A stretch of DNA of 64,000 nt from CBDAUN01 sp965200645. Lineage in GTDB: Bacteria > Pseudomonadota > Gammaproteobacteria > Arenicellales > JAJDZL01. Positions 63,039 to 64,000 of the stretch are shown here, in pieces; position 1 is the first letter of the stretch, and the number at the start of each line of letters is the position of its first letter. Location of the stretch: assembly GCA_965200645.1 (NCBI GenBank), contig CBDAUN010000003.1:1116001-1180000 (forward strand), given 5' to 3'. The translations under genes and the position numbers were made by a program. The notes beneath the pieces were generated by a model. The model searched no databases, was not told the DNA's origin, and saw only the letters and a program-made list of their open reading frames with translations.

Positions 63039-63761
63039 TTGACTTCAGAGTCAAATAAAATTCCAGTCAAGGAACATCTGATCGTCGCTCTGGATGTTCC
63101 ATCGGATGATGAGGCACTCGACTTGGTCGACAAAATTGGCGATGAAGCCGTTTTTTACAAAGTTGGCTTAGAGTTATTTTGTAAAGGGTCAGGAATTGGA
63201 TTGATGCATAAGCTCATTGACCGTGGCTGCAAAGTATTCGCCGATTTCAAACTCTATGACGTACCCACTACCGTTCAGCGCGCCACCAGACAATTGAATG
63301 GAGTTGGAATTGATTTTCTGACAGTACATGGAGATGTGCCAATCATGCTGGCGGCAGTTGAAGCAGCAAAGGATTTCAAAGTTCTTGCTGTAACCATACT
63401 AACTAGCATGACTCAAGAGAGTATACGTGCGCTTGGGTTTAGTGGAGAACTTAAGGAACTTGTGTTGTTACGTGCTGCAGATGCGCATCAATGTGGCTGC
63501 GGTGGCGTTATTGCCTCCGGACAGGAGGCCACAGCGTTAAAAAGTGTACATGGTAATGAATTGCTTGTAATAACTCCGGGGGTGAGAAACGAAGGAAATC
63601 CGACCCACGATCAAAGAAGAACAGTCAGCATAAGGGAAGCATTTGCTTTTGGTGTGGACCATGTTGTGGTTGGTCGACCCATTCGAGATGCCACCGACCC
63701 GGCACAGGCTGCCAGAAACATACAGTCACAAATAAAGCAGGCACTAAATTTAGACCGATAG
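63039..63761 (+). CDS. pyrF: Orotidine-5'-phosphate decarboxylase
   Basis: A 240-residue enzyme making UMP, the last step of pyrimidine synthesis. The catalytic DFKLYDVP motif (Asp-x-Lys-x-x-Asp) is preceded by CKVFA. Family segments LIVALDVPSDDEAL, the LTSMTQ strand, ITPGVRNEG and VVGRPIRDATDPAQAA (phosphate-binding) are present. The start is TTG at 63039, 15 bp after gltD; the upstream AATCGGAGC could provide the Shine-Dalgarno sequence. The start is less certain, since the conserved part begins ~12 residues in. Confidence 0.96.
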   Translation: MTSESNKIPVKEHLIVALDVPSDDEALDLVDKIGDEAVFYKVGLELFCKGSGIGLMHKLIDRGCKVFADFKLYDVPTTVQRATRQLNGVGIDFLTVHGDVPIMLAAVEAAKDFKVLAVTILTSMTQESIRALGFSGELKELVLLRAADAHQCGCGGVIASGQEATALKSVHGNELLVITPGVRNEGNPTHDQRRTVSIREAFAFGVDHVVVGRPIRDATDPAQAARNIQSQIKQALNLDR

Positions 63762-63866
63762 AGTTAATGTTGTCAATTAAGTCAAAGAGTTTCGCTTACA
63801 AATTCACTTGGGAACTGAACCTGTTGGAGTTACTTGACTTAACTAATAACTTTGTTTCTCATTGAT

Positions 63867-64000
63867 TTATGCTTCTTTTTTGGCATCAAGATAAATGATA
63901 ATCCCTCCAACCAAAGCGATCCCCATGTTAAAAGCAATGAGTAAATTGCCACTCACAATGCTACTCATACCTGAGATTAATGCGAAAGCAATAATGAGCA
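63867..64000 (-). CDS. Unrecognised membrane protein, C-terminal part (cut by window edge)
   Basis: The last 44 codons of a minus-strand gene run off the right edge of the window. They encode two hydrophobic segments: LIIAFALISGMSSIVSG, then LLIAFNMGIALVGGIIIYLD. A short charged tail (AKKEA) precedes the TAA stop. The family cannot be told from this. It is convergent with pyrF across 105 bp without a clear terminator. Confidence 0.6.
   Translation of the reverse strand, partial: LIIAFALISGMSSIVSGNLLIAFNMGIALVGGIIIYLDAKKEA

Noticed and set aside
1..64000. rRNA, tRNA or tmRNA genes
   Set aside because: No cloverleaf, CCA-type tRNA ends or conserved rRNA segments were seen in the intergenic regions; a covariance-model scan would be decisive.

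Overview
The window looks like chromosome from a gammaproteobacterial, chemolithoautotrophic sulfur oxidiser with AT-leaning DNA (judged by eye, not computed). The lineage is suggested by gammaproteobacterial gene pairs and orders: DUF1820 next to zapG; def-fmt-rsmB-DUF4390-ntrY-ntrX-trkA-trkH; mrcA against aroK-aroB-gltB-gltD; ftsY beside rpoH; and a split class II ribonucleotide reductase (nrdJa/nrdJb) of the Pseudomonas type. The metabolism is suggested by aprBA (dissimilatory APS reductase, with no sulfate-reduction genes alongside) and by a cbbQ-cbbO pair (RuBisCO activase type). RuBisCO itself is not in the window. No rRNA, tRNA or CRISPR array was recognised.

Layout. 1-6.6 kb: end of an MFS transporter, a DUF3179 protein, citrate synthase, a MATE exporter, an alpha/beta hydrolase, a small membrane protein and DUF1820. 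6.6-10.9 kb (minus strand): zapG, aprA, aprB and a DUF523-DUF1722 protein. 11-13.3 kb: an unaccompanied family 5 solute-binding protein and a small FxLYD-like membrane protein. 13.1-16.3 kb: an accessory island with a decayed IS4/IS1634-like transposase and an Rpn-family nuclease gene, flanked by direct copies of one gene boundary. 16.2-27 kb (minus strand): nrdJab, gcvTHP and cbbQO. 27-33.7 kb: a NUDIX hydrolase, coaD, rsmD, ftsY, rpoH behind a perfect CIRCE element, argF, and two small membrane proteins. 34-38.6 kb: argG, two arsenosugar-type glycosyltransferases and two lipid A-type acyltransferases. 38.6-48.5 kb (minus strand): the def-to-trkH cluster. 49-52.4 kb: topA and a conserved hypothetical gene. 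52.4-64 kb: mrcA, aroKB, gltBD, pyrF and the end of an unrecognised membrane protein.

How the genes fit together. AprBA would supply electrons from sulfite oxidation. CbbQO would keep RuBisCO active. The glycine cleavage system encoded just downstream on the same strand could recover 2-phosphoglycolate carbon. GltBD, ArgF, ArgG, AroKB and PyrF are ordinary anabolism. Points that stand out are a textbook HrcA/CIRCE operator in front of the heat-shock sigma factor gene; an NtrX-type regulator that has lost the sigma-54 contact loop (GAFTGA) and Walker B acid; an LpxL-like paralogue without the HX4D aspartate; reciprocal gene scars around the accessory island; and several expected neighbours that are absent (ftsEX, pilMNOPQ, damX, lysM/dprA). 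Several start codons were moved from the longest possible frame on the basis of Shine-Dalgarno position or upstream regulatory sites. These are noted in the entries.
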